The position numbers were made by a program, and so were the translations under genes. Source: Thiobacillus sp. (GTDB taxonomy: Bacteria > Pseudomonadota > Gammaproteobacteria > Burkholderiales > Thiobacillaceae). Taken from it: a DNA stretch of 10,000 nucleotides. Shown one piece after another: positions 1-6,024 of the stretch. Where the stretch lies: assembly GCA_020216925.1 (NCBI GenBank), contig JAIWOL010000158.1:1-10000 (forward strand), in the 5' to 3' direction. Under the pieces are notes generated by a model, which had not been told where the DNA came from, did not search any database, and was given only the letters and a program-made list of their open reading frames with translations. How positions within the stretch are numbered: the first letter of the stretch is position 1; each line of letters starts with the position of its first letter.

Positions 1-228
1 CCGCCGCTGGTGATCCGCATGCTGCGCGTGGGCGAAACCACCGGCGCGCTCGACGAAGCGTTGGACAACGTCACGTTTTTCTACAACCGCGAAGTGCTCG
101 ATTCCATCGAGAACGGCCTGCGCGTGCTCGAACCGCTGCTCACCGCCGTGCTCGGCCTGATTCTCGGCGGCATCCTGGTATCGGTGCTGCTGCCGGTGTA
201 CGACCTGATCGGCAGCCTGCCGTTGTAA
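1..228 (+). CDS. GspF/PilC-family inner-membrane platform protein, C-terminal part
   Basis: This is the 3' end of a gene that begins before the window; about 75 codons are visible and the frame is open to base 1. The family forms the polytopic inner-membrane platform of type II secretion and type IV pilus machines, sitting over the assembly ATPase and helping to add or remove pilin subunits. The visible part matches the end of the second GspF domain: an 'RVGETTGALDEAL' stretch, then an FYNREV-like helix, then 'LEPLLTAVLGLILGGILV' as the last membrane helix before a short tail ending in SLPL. The stop codon is only 2 bases ahead of the next ATG (TAATCATG), so it is the upstream member of the pilus-like operon that follows. 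Whether it belongs to a pilus, a pseudopilus or an MSHA-like system cannot be decided from this fragment. Confidence 0.87.
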   Translation, partial: PPLVIRMLRVGETTGALDEALDNVTFFYNREVLDSIENGLRVLEPLLTAVLGLILGGILVSVLLPVYDLIGSLPL

Positions 229-230
229 TC

Positions 231-1709
231 ATGTTCAACCGCCGCCTCGTTCTCCTTGCCACGCCCCGCCAGATCGGCGCGCTCGACTGGCGCCCCGGCC
301 GCATGCACTGGCTGGGTGAATACGCGTCAACAACCGAAGGGCTGGCCGCATTTCGCGCACTTCTTGCGCGTCACGCCCACCTGCCCACGCGACTGGTGGT
401 CGACACCGTCGACGAGGATTACCGCACTGAAATCCTGCCGCATGCGCAGGGCCGCGCGCGCGAAGAGATGCTCGCCCGCAAGCTCAGACAGGTGTTCCGC
501 AACGCCCGGTTCACCGGGGCCTGGCGTCAGGCCCGCGAAGCCGCTGGCCGGCGCGACGACCGCTACCTGCTTGCCGCCCTCACCGACGCCGACTGGCTCA
601 CGCCCTGGCTGGCCGCGCTCGACAGCGCCCGCGTGCCGCTCGCCGGCATCGTCCCGCTGGCACTGGCCTGCCAGCATCTGCTGGCCGCGCTGCGCGTGCA
701 GGAACCGCACGTCCTGCTGGCTTACCGGCTCAACAACCGGCTGCGCCTGTCCTACTACCATAACGGTCTGTTGCGCTTTTCGCGCCTGATCGGCGGCGAA
801 ACGCCCGCGCCCTTGCCCGGCAACGCCGCCGACGAAATCGCCAAGACCCAGCTCTACCTCACCGGCCAGCGCATCCTGCCGCGCGAAGCGCGGCTGCACG
901 TGGTGCTGGTCGATCCCGCCGGCCAGCTCGACAGCGCCCAGGCGCCGCTCAACGCTGACCCGGCGTTCAGCACGCGGCTGGTCGATCTGCCGGCGCTCGC
1001 CGCCGCCTTGCGGATACCGGACGACTTTCTCGCCGCCACGCCCGAGCTTGCGCCACTGGCTGCGCAGGCAGGCGAACCCCTGCTGCTGAACCTGGCGCCG
1101 CCCGAATTGCTCCGGGCCCACACCCTGTTCAGCTGGCGGCGCGGACTGCACATGGCGGCTGGCAGCATCGCCTTTGCCGGGCTTGCCCTGACGGGCGCGC
1201 TGTGGCTGCAATCTCACAGCCATCGCGATGAAGCCGCGCGCATCGAAGCCCAGGTCCGCCGTACAGACCTGGCCCATGCCGCAGTCGTGCAGCGCTTCCC
1301 CGCGCTGGCAACCCGCCCGGGCGATCTGGCCCGCACCCTCGATCTGGCGGACCGGCTGCAACGCCAGCCCTTCGATATTGCCGCCCTCTACCAGCCATTG
1401 AGCCAGGCGCTGGCCAGCCACCCCGATATTGTCCTGCTCTCGCTCAGTTTCGATGCGGCCGGCGCGGGCCGCGCCGGCATCGAGCTGGAGGCGCGGCTCG
1501 CCCGGTTCGACGGCAATTTCCGGGCGGCAATGGCCCGCATCGACAGTTTCGTCGCCAGCCTCGCGGCCCAGCCCGGCATCCGGAGCGCGGAAAAACGGAA
1601 AAGCCCGGTCGACACGGCGCCCACCGCCACCCTGCGCGGCGAAACCCTCAACGAAGCGCAGCCGGATGCGACCCGGTTCAAATTAAGCATCGAGGCGGAC
1701 CAGCCATGA
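231..1709 (+). CDS. PilM/PilN-like (GspL/MshI-like) fusion, pilus alignment subunit
   Basis: Predicted bitopic inner-membrane protein of 492 residues. Residues 1-300 form a cytoplasmic region with no membrane helix; its layout resembles the actin-like PilM or GspL cytoplasmic domain, including a helix 'DEIAKTQLYLTGQ' (201-213) placed like a conserved PilM segment. One membrane helix follows at about 307-326, then a periplasmic part of about 165 residues starting with a charged helix (331-350) and ending in a region resembling the PilN/GspL ferredoxin-like fold. In canonical type IV pili PilM and PilN are separate proteins; here both seem to be one chain, as in GspL. The actin-type nucleotide motifs are not evident, so ATP binding is doubtful. 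It follows the GspF-like gene by 2 bases and overlaps the PilO-like gene by ATGA, which fits an alignment-complex role. The assignment rests on architecture and context, not on strong motifs. Confidence 0.7.
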   Translation: MFNRRLVLLATPRQIGALDWRPGRMHWLGEYASTTEGLAAFRALLARHAHLPTRLVVDTVDEDYRTEILPHAQGRAREEMLARKLRQVFRNARFTGAWRQAREAAGRRDDRYLLAALTDADWLTPWLAALDSARVPLAGIVPLALACQHLLAALRVQEPHVLLAYRLNNRLRLSYYHNGLLRFSRLIGGETPAPLPGNAADEIAKTQLYLTGQRILPREARLHVVLVDPAGQLDSAQAPLNADPAFSTRLVDLPALAAALRIPDDFLAATPELAPLAAQAGEPLLLNLAPPELLRAHTLFSWRRGLHMAAGSIAFAGLALTGALWLQSHSHRDEAARIEAQVRRTDLAHAAVVQRFPALATRPGDLARTLDLADRLQRQPFDIAALYQPLSQALASHPDIVLLSLSFDAAGAGRAGIELEARLARFDGNFRAAMARIDSFVASLAAQPGIRSAEKRKSPVDTAPTATLRGETLNEAQPDATRFKLSIEADQP

Positions 1710-2299
1710 CCCTGCCGCCATTGAGCGCATTGCGCGCCCCGCTGATCCTGCTGCTGACGGTGTCGATCGCTGCGGTAGCCGGCGTCGTCTGGAGCCTGCA
1801 ACAAGATGCGCGAGCGCGCGCCAGCGTGGAATCGCAGCGCGCCGCGCTCGCGGCAGCGCAGGCCCGGCAGCGCCAGGGACAACACGATGCGCGGATGATC
1901 GACGCCCATATCGACGCCTACCGTGCGCTGGTTGCGCGCGGCTTCATCGGAGAGGAAAACCGTCTGGCCTGGATCGAGGCGGTGCAGCTCGCCAACCGTG
2001 AAAGCGGCCTGTATGGCCTCACCTACACGCTGTCCCCGCGTGCCGCAGCACCCGCCGCGCTGGCAGCCGGCCTGCCGCTCCAGCTCACGCGCATGACCGT
2101 GAAAATGCCCCTGCTGGTAGAAACCGATCTGCCCCGTTTTCTCGACGCACTGCGTGCCCGCACACCGGGCGTGGTACGGGTGGAGCGGTGTACACTGACG
2201 CGCCTGCTCGACACCGGCGAGGCCCTTTCGCCCGACCCGGCGCTCGAGGCCGAATGCGAACTGACCTGGCATACCCTCACGACCAAGGGGCCCGCATGA
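1706..2299 (+). CDS. PilO/MshJ-like pilus alignment protein
   Basis: Predicted 197-residue bitopic protein: a short cytoplasmic start, one membrane helix at about 11-30, an alanine- and glutamine-rich probable coiled coil at about 31-65, then a periplasmic domain. That order (short N-terminus, helix, coiled coil, ferredoxin-like domain) is typical of PilO, GspM and MshJ, which pair with PilN/GspL in the inner membrane and link the cytoplasmic machine to the outer parts. Residues 115-175 ('LTRMTVKMPLLVETDLPRFL' and the following strand) fit the alternating strands and helices of that domain. The start overlaps the stop of the preceding gene (ATGA at 1706-1709), with a GAGG stretch at 1692-1695 as a possible ribosome binding site. 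Sequence in this family is poorly conserved, so the call leans on topology and gene order. Confidence 0.67.
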   Translation: MTLPPLSALRAPLILLLTVSIAAVAGVVWSLQQDARARASVESQRAALAAAQARQRQGQHDARMIDAHIDAYRALVARGFIGEENRLAWIEAVQLANRESGLYGLTYTLSPRAAAPAALAAGLPLQLTRMTVKMPLLVETDLPRFLDALRARTPGVVRVERCTLTRLLDTGEALSPDPALEAECELTWHTLTTKGPA

Positions 2300-2646
2300 A
2301 CCGCCTGCCGACCGTTCTTGTGCTGTGGCTGGTCGCCGCGCCCGCGCAAGCCGCGCCGGAGCCGAACCGGCTTTTCTACACGCCCGCGCAGCGCGCCCAA
2401 CTCGAGCAAATGCGCAGCCGCCCCGCCGCACGCGCCGCCCCCGCCCGCCCCGCCGTTCTCCCGCCCCTGCGTTTCGATGGCGTGGTCGTGCGCTCCGACG
2501 GCAACTCCACGCGCTGGGTCAACGGCCGCGCGCAGGTCGGCGCCAGCGGCCCGGCCGGGCTCAAGCCCGGCCAGATCCGGGCCGATGGCAAGGTCTACGA
2601 ACCCTATCAGCTGCTACCGCCCCCCAGCGAGGGCAATACCCCATGA
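2296..2646 (+). CDS. Small exported PilP/MshK-like protein
   Basis: A protein of 116 residues when started at the ATG at 2296; the frame is open further upstream, but this start overlaps the previous stop (ATGA), has AAGGGG at 2285-2290 five bases ahead, and gives a clean signal peptide (MNRLPTVLVLWLVAAPAQA, cleavage likely after AQA at residue 19). The mature part has a 'RLFYTPAQRAQLEQMR' helix, a proline/alanine/arginine linker, and a small beta-rich end with 'LRFDGVVVRSDGNSTRWVNG' followed by repeated short strands. This resembles the beta domain of MshK, PilP and GspC, where a periplasmic inner-membrane partner reaches the secretin. No lipobox cysteine is present, so unlike PilP it is probably not a lipoprotein. 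The position after PilM/N- and PilO-like genes supports the role; the exact family name is inferred. Confidence 0.62.
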   Translation: MNRLPTVLVLWLVAAPAQAAPEPNRLFYTPAQRAQLEQMRSRPAARAAPARPAVLPPLRFDGVVVRSDGNSTRWVNGRAQVGASGPAGLKPGQIRADGKVYEPYQLLPPPSEGNTP

Positions 2647-3353
2647 CACGCCAAAAAGGATTTACGCTAATTGAAATGGCGATCGTGCTGGTCGTCATCA
2701 CCATTCTGGTCGGGGGGTTGGTGGTGCCGCTGTCGGCGCAGATTCAGGCGCGGCGGGTAGCTGAAACCAAAAAAATCCTGGAAGAAGCCCGTGATGCGCT
2801 TTACGGCTATGCCATGACGCATGCCACGGGGACAGGATCGCTTTATCTTCCTTGTCCGGACACGGATGGCGATGGCCGGGAAAACCGCGTATCTCCTACG
2901 CAATGCACGGCCTACAGAGGCGAATACCCCTGGGTCGATCTGGGTACCGGCGCGCAAGACGCCTGGGGCAACCGGTTGCGCTATGCCGTGGTGAGCAATT
3001 TCATCGACAGAAACAGCGGATTCACGGCGGCGAGCCCGATTCCTGGCGGTTTCGATCCCCTGCTCGTTTGTAGCGACCGCACCTGCACCCCGCCGCTGGT
3101 CGCCGACCAGGTTGTCTTTGTGCTGGTATCGCACGGCCCGAATGGCTGGGGGGCCCGGAATGTCAACGGCAGCACGCTTGCGCCGCCGATAGCGCTGGAC
3201 GAAGCGGACAACCTCGACAGTGACCGGTCCTACGTGAGCCGTCCGCCAACCAAAGCCGACAATCCCCTGGGCGAATTCGACGACCTGCTGAGCTGGTCAT
3301 CGCACGCCCAGCTCATCGCGCGCGTTTGTCCTACGGGGTGCGGGACGCCCTAG
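2643..3353 (+). CDS. Type IV prepilin-like protein, probable minor pilin or pseudopilin
   Basis: A 236-residue protein with a class III (type IV prepilin) signal: the short leader MTRQKG is cut by prepilin peptidase before F7, and E11 is the Glu+5 of the mature protein, followed by the hydrophobic N-terminal helix to about residue 33. The mature part is about 230 residues. Six cysteines (71, 88, 143, 148, 229, 233) could form three disulfides in the periplasm. A DTDGDG run at 73-78 resembles a calcium-loop motif, and 'DAWGNRLRYAV' (106-116) is a common pseudopilin strand. Near the end, 'EFDDLLSWSS' (211-220) is a pattern often seen in this prepilin type. The ATG at 2643 overlaps the preceding stop (ATGA), with GAGGG at 2629-2633 nine bases before it. 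Its operon position and size suggest a minor pilin rather than the main fibre subunit. Confidence 0.87.
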   Translation: MTRQKGFTLIEMAIVLVVITILVGGLVVPLSAQIQARRVAETKKILEEARDALYGYAMTHATGTGSLYLPCPDTDGDGRENRVSPTQCTAYRGEYPWVDLGTGAQDAWGNRLRYAVVSNFIDRNSGFTAASPIPGGFDPLLVCSDRTCTPPLVADQVVFVLVSHGPNGWGARNVNGSTLAPPIALDEADNLDSDRSYVSRPPTKADNPLGEFDDLLSWSSHAQLIARVCPTGCGTP

Positions 3354-5070
3354 CCTGCAGCCGCAAGCTCACGCATCCCCGCTGATTTTCGGTCAGTTCC
3401 AGACCATAGCCCGCCCGCGCCGCCTGCCGCGCCGCCTGATACAAGCCCACCCCCAAACCGAAATCCGACGCCACCGGACTCTGGAAAAGATTCCGCGCCA
3501 CGTGTTCGGGCGCGGCTGAGCCGCTATCGGTCACTATCAGGGCAGGCAGGGGATGAAGTTTCAGCCGTGCCTCGACCGCGACACCCGGTTCGCTCTGACG
3601 CTTGCGCAAGGCGTTGGCCAGCAGGTTGTCGGCCACGCTGTCGAACAGGTCCATTGGCAAGGGGGTGCCATCCGGTTCATCCTCGACGACAAAGCGCACG
3701 TCGTCGTGTTCGTAGCGCGTACGCAGTGCCGCCCACCAGTCGCGTGCCGCGATCTTTTCCCCATCCATTTCGGCCGGCTGCTTGAGTTTGTCCACCGTCT
3801 GCGACAAACGGCTCGCCAGTTGCGGCAACTGGCGCTTCATCAGCGCCAGCAGGCGCTCGCTGTCCTCCGGCGTGCTGACGTCGGCCGCCGCGAGCAGGGT
3901 TTTCATCGACTGCAGGATGTTCTTCACATCGTGCGTGAGACGCGCGCCCGTGTCGTGAATCGCCTGGCTATAGGCCTGCTCGCGCAAAGTCTGTTCGCGC
4001 ACCTTGGCGGCGTAAAAATAGCCCAGCAATTGCGACAGCAGATGAACGTGCAGGGCCAGCGCCGGTGTCAGCGGGCGCGCGGACTGCCAGGCCAGCGTGA
4101 GGCCATGGAATTGATGCACCACCTCGTGTGCGGCAGGTTCGCCAAACTCGCCCGAACCCCGTGCCGCCTGCCAGCGGCCGCCGCGGATCCACGGCATTTC
4201 ACGCAGGTCGGCGAGTGCGCCCCGCACAAAGGATTCCGGGTCGCGCTCACGCTCCGCGAGCGTGGCCAGCCGCCTGGCCCAGGCTTCAAAGGGCAGGCCC
4301 ACGGAAAGCAGGTAACGCGACGTAACCTGCCCCAGCCCGGCAAAGCCGGCTCGCGGATTCCACAGCAGCGACAGCGCCAGCAGCAGGGCGGCCATGCCGA
4401 GCAGGGTCTGCATCAGCGCCCAGGCATAGCTGGCTCCCGACACAGCCACCACGGCAAACACGCCCAGCGAGAGCACGATGACCAGCAGGGACAGCATCAG
4501 TCCATACACGAAATCGAGCGTCGACGTGGTGCTGCGCTGCCGCGCGCCTGGCAGGAACATGATCGCCAGCGGCAGCAAGGGCAAGCCAATCCGCACGCTG
4601 GTATTGACTGCCTCGGGCAAGGCGCTTGTGCCCAGCGTCTGCGGCAGCACCCACGCCAGCAGCAGCGCCAGCAGGTACGTCAACGCCAGCAAATAGGCCA
4701 GCCTGGGCCCGCGTTCGCTCTGGCCGGCGGCGGCAGCCCCTACCAGCCCGGCCAGAATCGACAGCCAGAGCGCCATCACCCAGGTGCTGTCGACCAACAC
4801 CAGCAGGGCTGCCATGGCGAATACCGGCAGCGCCAGGCGAGGCTCGATACGGGTCTCGCTGCGGACCAGCGGCTGCCAGAGCAGAAACAGGCCATAGTGC
4901 GCGAGCAGAAAGGCACGCGTCAGCGTGCTGTCTGCATCCACCGCCACGGCGACGTGCAGCGCCAGCAGCATCAGCCCCAGCCAGCGCCCCGGTGTCACGC
5001 GCGCCAGCGCGGCTGCAAGACGGGTCAGCCAGTTGCCGCGCCCCGTAGCGCCGGCGGATTCAGTATTCAT
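3331..5070 (-). CDS. Membrane sensor histidine kinase, PrsK-like architecture
   Basis: A 579-residue kinase. Residues 28-238 contain about seven or eight membrane helices; about 255-360 resemble a GAF-type sensor domain; then come the dimerisation and ATPase domains. The phosphoacceptor is H380 in an HDVKN H-box (380-384). The ATPase shows an N-box around D481/N482/N486, a G1 box at D515-S-G, and a G2 box GLGVGL (538-543), so all key residues are present. The order of many helices, GAF-like domain and HD(I/L/V)KN kinase is that of PrsK, which works with the sigma-54 activator PrsR in exopolysaccharide/PEP-CTERM control; this is a resemblance, not proof of orthology. No response regulator is adjacent. 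It is divergent from a prepilin with a sigma-54 promoter, a plausible target. Its last 23 bp overlap the end of the left prepilin gene. No strong ribosome binding site precedes the ATG at 5070. Confidence 0.9.
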   Translation of the reverse strand: MNTESAGATGRGNWLTRLAAALARVTPGRWLGLMLLALHVAVAVDADSTLTRAFLLAHYGLFLLWQPLVRSETRIEPRLALPVFAMAALLVLVDSTWVMALWLSILAGLVGAAAAGQSERGPRLAYLLALTYLLALLLAWVLPQTLGTSALPEAVNTSVRIGLPLLPLAIMFLPGARQRSTTSTLDFVYGLMLSLLVIVLSLGVFAVVAVSGASYAWALMQTLLGMAALLLALSLLWNPRAGFAGLGQVTSRYLLSVGLPFEAWARRLATLAERERDPESFVRGALADLREMPWIRGGRWQAARGSGEFGEPAAHEVVHQFHGLTLAWQSARPLTPALALHVHLLSQLLGYFYAAKVREQTLREQAYSQAIHDTGARLTHDVKNILQSMKTLLAAADVSTPEDSERLLALMKRQLPQLASRLSQTVDKLKQPAEMDGEKIAARDWWAALRTRYEHDDVRFVVEDEPDGTPLPMDLFDSVADNLLANALRKRQSEPGVAVEARLKLHPLPALIVTDSGSAAPEHVARNLFQSPVASDFGLGVGLYQAARQAARAGYGLELTENQRGCVSLRLQARASRTP

Positions 5071-5104
5071 GGAAAGCCACGGGCGGAAACAGGATTCGAC
5101 ATGC

Positions 5105-5129
5105 CCCCGCTATCGGCAAACAGGCGGGG
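5105..5129. repeat. Inverted repeat in the kinase leader
   Basis: CCCCGC at 5105-5110 is the exact complement of GCGGGG at 5124-5129, with a 13-base loop. It lies 34 bases upstream of the kinase start and would sit in the 5' leader of its mRNA if transcription starts further up. It could be a structure in the leader or a protein site. There is no U-run after it in the minus direction, so it is not a standard terminator. Confidence 0.45.
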
Positions 5130-5141
5130 AAAATGAAGCCC

Positions 5142-5171
5142 ATTCTGACGATTGGCTGGCGAGGGTGTCAT
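5142..5171 (-). promoter_or_regulatory. Possible sigma-70 promoter for the histidine kinase
   Basis: Read on the minus strand, ATGACA (5166-5171) resembles a -35 box, with 18 bases to CAGAAT (5142-5147), a weak -10 box. That would start transcription about 65 bases before the kinase ATG. The match is 5 of 6 and 4 of 6, which can arise by chance, but no better candidate was seen in this spacer. Confidence 0.3.
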
Positions 5172-5194
5172 TTTTTCACCAAAAGCTCACGGCC

Positions 5195-5207
5195 CTCGGC
5201 CGCCGAG
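5195..5207. promoter_or_regulatory. Inverted repeat, candidate activator site
   Basis: CTCGG and CCGAG flank a 3-base centre as a perfect 5-bp dyad. It lies at about -85 to -73 from the start predicted from the sigma-54 element, a distance at which enhancer-binding proteins of the PilR/PrsR type can bind. A short GC-rich dyad is common in such DNA, so the assignment is only a suggestion. Confidence 0.33.
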
Positions 5208-5226
5208 CAGAAAATAACCTGAAAAT

Positions 5227-5239
5227 TAACAAACAGTTA
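5227..5239 (+). promoter_or_regulatory. Candidate IHF binding site
   Basis: TAACAAACAGTTA matches the IHF consensus WATCAANNNNTTR at every defined position except one (A for T at the third base). It sits at about -53 to -41 from the predicted sigma-54 start, between the -24 box and the region where an activator would bind, which is the usual place for IHF-assisted looping. The surrounding bases are AT-rich against a GC-rich background. Confidence 0.5.
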
Positions 5240-5252
5240 CCGGTGTCATGGC

Positions 5253-5270
5253 TTGGCATGCGAATTGCAA
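5253..5270 (+). promoter_or_regulatory. Sigma-54 (-24/-12) promoter of the prepilin gene
   Basis: TTGGCATGCGAATTGCAA matches the sigma-54 consensus TGGCACG-N4-TTGCW with one change (T for C in the -24 block). The invariant GG (5255-5256) and GC (5267-5268) are exactly 10 bases apart, as required. The predicted start is near 5280, which leaves a leader of about 27 bases with GGAG at 5295-5298 before the prepilin ATG at 5307. Pilin genes under sigma-54 with PilS/PilR control are well known, so the site is plausible in context as well as in sequence. Confidence 0.85.
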
Positions 5271-5306
5271 GAGCGCAAGCGGACAATAAAAACCGGAGAT
5301 TCCCCC

Positions 5307-5936
5307 ATGTCCCGCCAGGTATTCAACCGTCGTCAGTCGGGTTTCACCCTGATCGAAATCGCCATTGTATTGGTGATCATAGGCCTGCTGCTGGGCGGCA
5401 TCCTCAAGGGCCAGGAACTCATCAACAGCGCGCGGGTGAAGAACCTGGCGTCGGATTTCCGCAATGTGCCGGTGTTCATCTACGGCTACCAGGACAAGTT
5501 TCGTTCCCTGCCTGGCGACGACAGCGCAGCCACAACCCACCTCAACAACACGGCATCCAACGGCAACGGCGATGGCGTGATAGATGGCGCCTGGGACGCT
5601 ACCACGGGTAACGTGGAATCGCGGTTTTTCTGGCAGCATGTGCGCATGGCGGGGCTGGCACCCGGGCCCACCGATCTTGGCGCTGGCGATTTCGTCCAGC
5701 GCAATGCCTCGGGCGGCATTCTCGGCATACAGAGCACCGCTCCCTTCACGGGCCTGACAGGGACTTATTTCGTCTGCTCGGGCGGCATCCTCGGCAGATA
5801 TGCCAAGCAACTGGATACGCAGCTGGACAACGGCGACACCACCACGGGGTCACTCATGGTCGGAACAGCAACCGGAGGTGCACCTGCGCCTTCCATAAAC
5901 GATGCCGACCCCTACGTTGTCTGCATGGGAATCTAG
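5307..5936 (+). CDS. Type IV prepilin-like protein under a sigma-54 promoter
   Basis: A 209-residue protein with a class III signal: a 12-residue leader ending in G12, cleavage before F13, E17 as Glu+5, and a 'GFTLIEIAIVLVIIGLLLGG' helix, leaving a mature protein of about 197 residues. The start is set by GGAG at 5295-5298, eight bases before the ATG. The globular part has NGNGDGVIDG (85-94), a dockerin/EF-hand-like loop; 'WQHVRMAGL' (109-117); and 'AKQLDTQLDNGDTTTGSL' (166-183), resembling the 'D-x-k-x-D-D-G-x-x-x-G' pattern common in this prepilin class. Two cysteines (157, 206) may form the C-terminal disulfide loop. It stands alone, divergent from a histidine kinase, with its own sigma-54 promoter, so it may be a principal or condition-specific pilin, while the operon prepilin at 2643 is minor. 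Which machine assembles it is inferred from proximity only. Confidence 0.93.
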   Translation: MSRQVFNRRQSGFTLIEIAIVLVIIGLLLGGILKGQELINSARVKNLASDFRNVPVFIYGYQDKFRSLPGDDSAATTHLNNTASNGNGDGVIDGAWDATTGNVESRFFWQHVRMAGLAPGPTDLGAGDFVQRNASGGILGIQSTAPFTGLTGTYFVCSGGILGRYAKQLDTQLDNGDTTTGSLMVGTATGGAPAPSINDADPYVVCMGI

Positions 5937-5957
5937 CGCGCGTTTCTGATCGCGCGC
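5936..5957. repeat. Short CG hairpin right after the prepilin stop
   Basis: GCGCGCG (5936-5942) pairs with CGCGCGC (5951-5957) around an 8-base loop, beginning at the last base of the stop codon. The alternating CG run continues to 5960. No U-run follows, so termination here would not be of the standard kind; the low sequence complexity also makes chance pairing likely. Confidence 0.4.
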
Positions 5958-5986
5958 GCGTTGCCCGCGCTTGCTGTCAACGCGCG
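5955..5986. repeat. Nine-bp inverted repeat in the convergent spacer
   Basis: CGCGCGTTG (5955-5963) is perfectly complementary to CAACGCGCG (5978-5986) with a 14-base loop. It shares bases with the hairpins on both sides, so the three cannot all form at once. Confidence 0.5.
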
Positions 5987-6015
5987 GAAAAACCCGCTGG
6001 CGCGGATTTTTCCGC
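5984..6015. terminator. Strong hairpin, probable bidirectional terminator
   Basis: GCGGAAAAACCCGC (5984-5997) and GCGGATTTTTCCGC (6002-6015) form a 14-bp stem with one mismatch and a TGGC loop. It lies between the ends of two convergent genes (prepilin stop at 5936, antiporter stop at 6025), the expected place for a shared terminator. The A5/T5 tracts are inside the stem and no U-run follows on either strand, so it is not a textbook intrinsic terminator; it could also protect 3' ends from exonucleases. Confidence 0.6.
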
Positions 6016-6024
6016 ATCCCGCAC

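Noticed and set aside
2188..2295. Upstream extension of the small PilP/MshK-like gene
   Set aside because: It would overlap the PilO-like gene by over 100 bases and bury the signal peptide 36 residues into the protein; the ATG at 2296 has a ribosome binding site.
327..2431. Long minus-strand frames (327-1421 and 1388-2431) opposite the PilM/N- and PilO-like genes
   Set aside because: No motifs, low-complexity composition, and they run across several overlapping + strand genes with coherent topology.
2325..2642. Upstream extension of the operon prepilin frame
   Set aside because: The prepilin leader must be short and precede GFTLIE; the ATG at 2643 gives that, and the extension is Pro/Arg-rich shadow.
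3553..5136. 527-codon open frame on the + strand opposite the histidine kinase gene
   Set aside because: Same Gln/Arg/His-rich composition; the minus-strand kinase has intact H, N, G1 and G2 boxes, so this is a shadow.
5951..5960. Alternating CG run as a possible Z-DNA site
   Set aside because: Only 10 bp in very GC-rich DNA; more simply part of the hairpins described.
5942..5980. Perfect TTGACA (-35 like) on the minus strand at 5975-5980
   Set aside because: No -10 box at a suitable distance; the following bases are a CG run.
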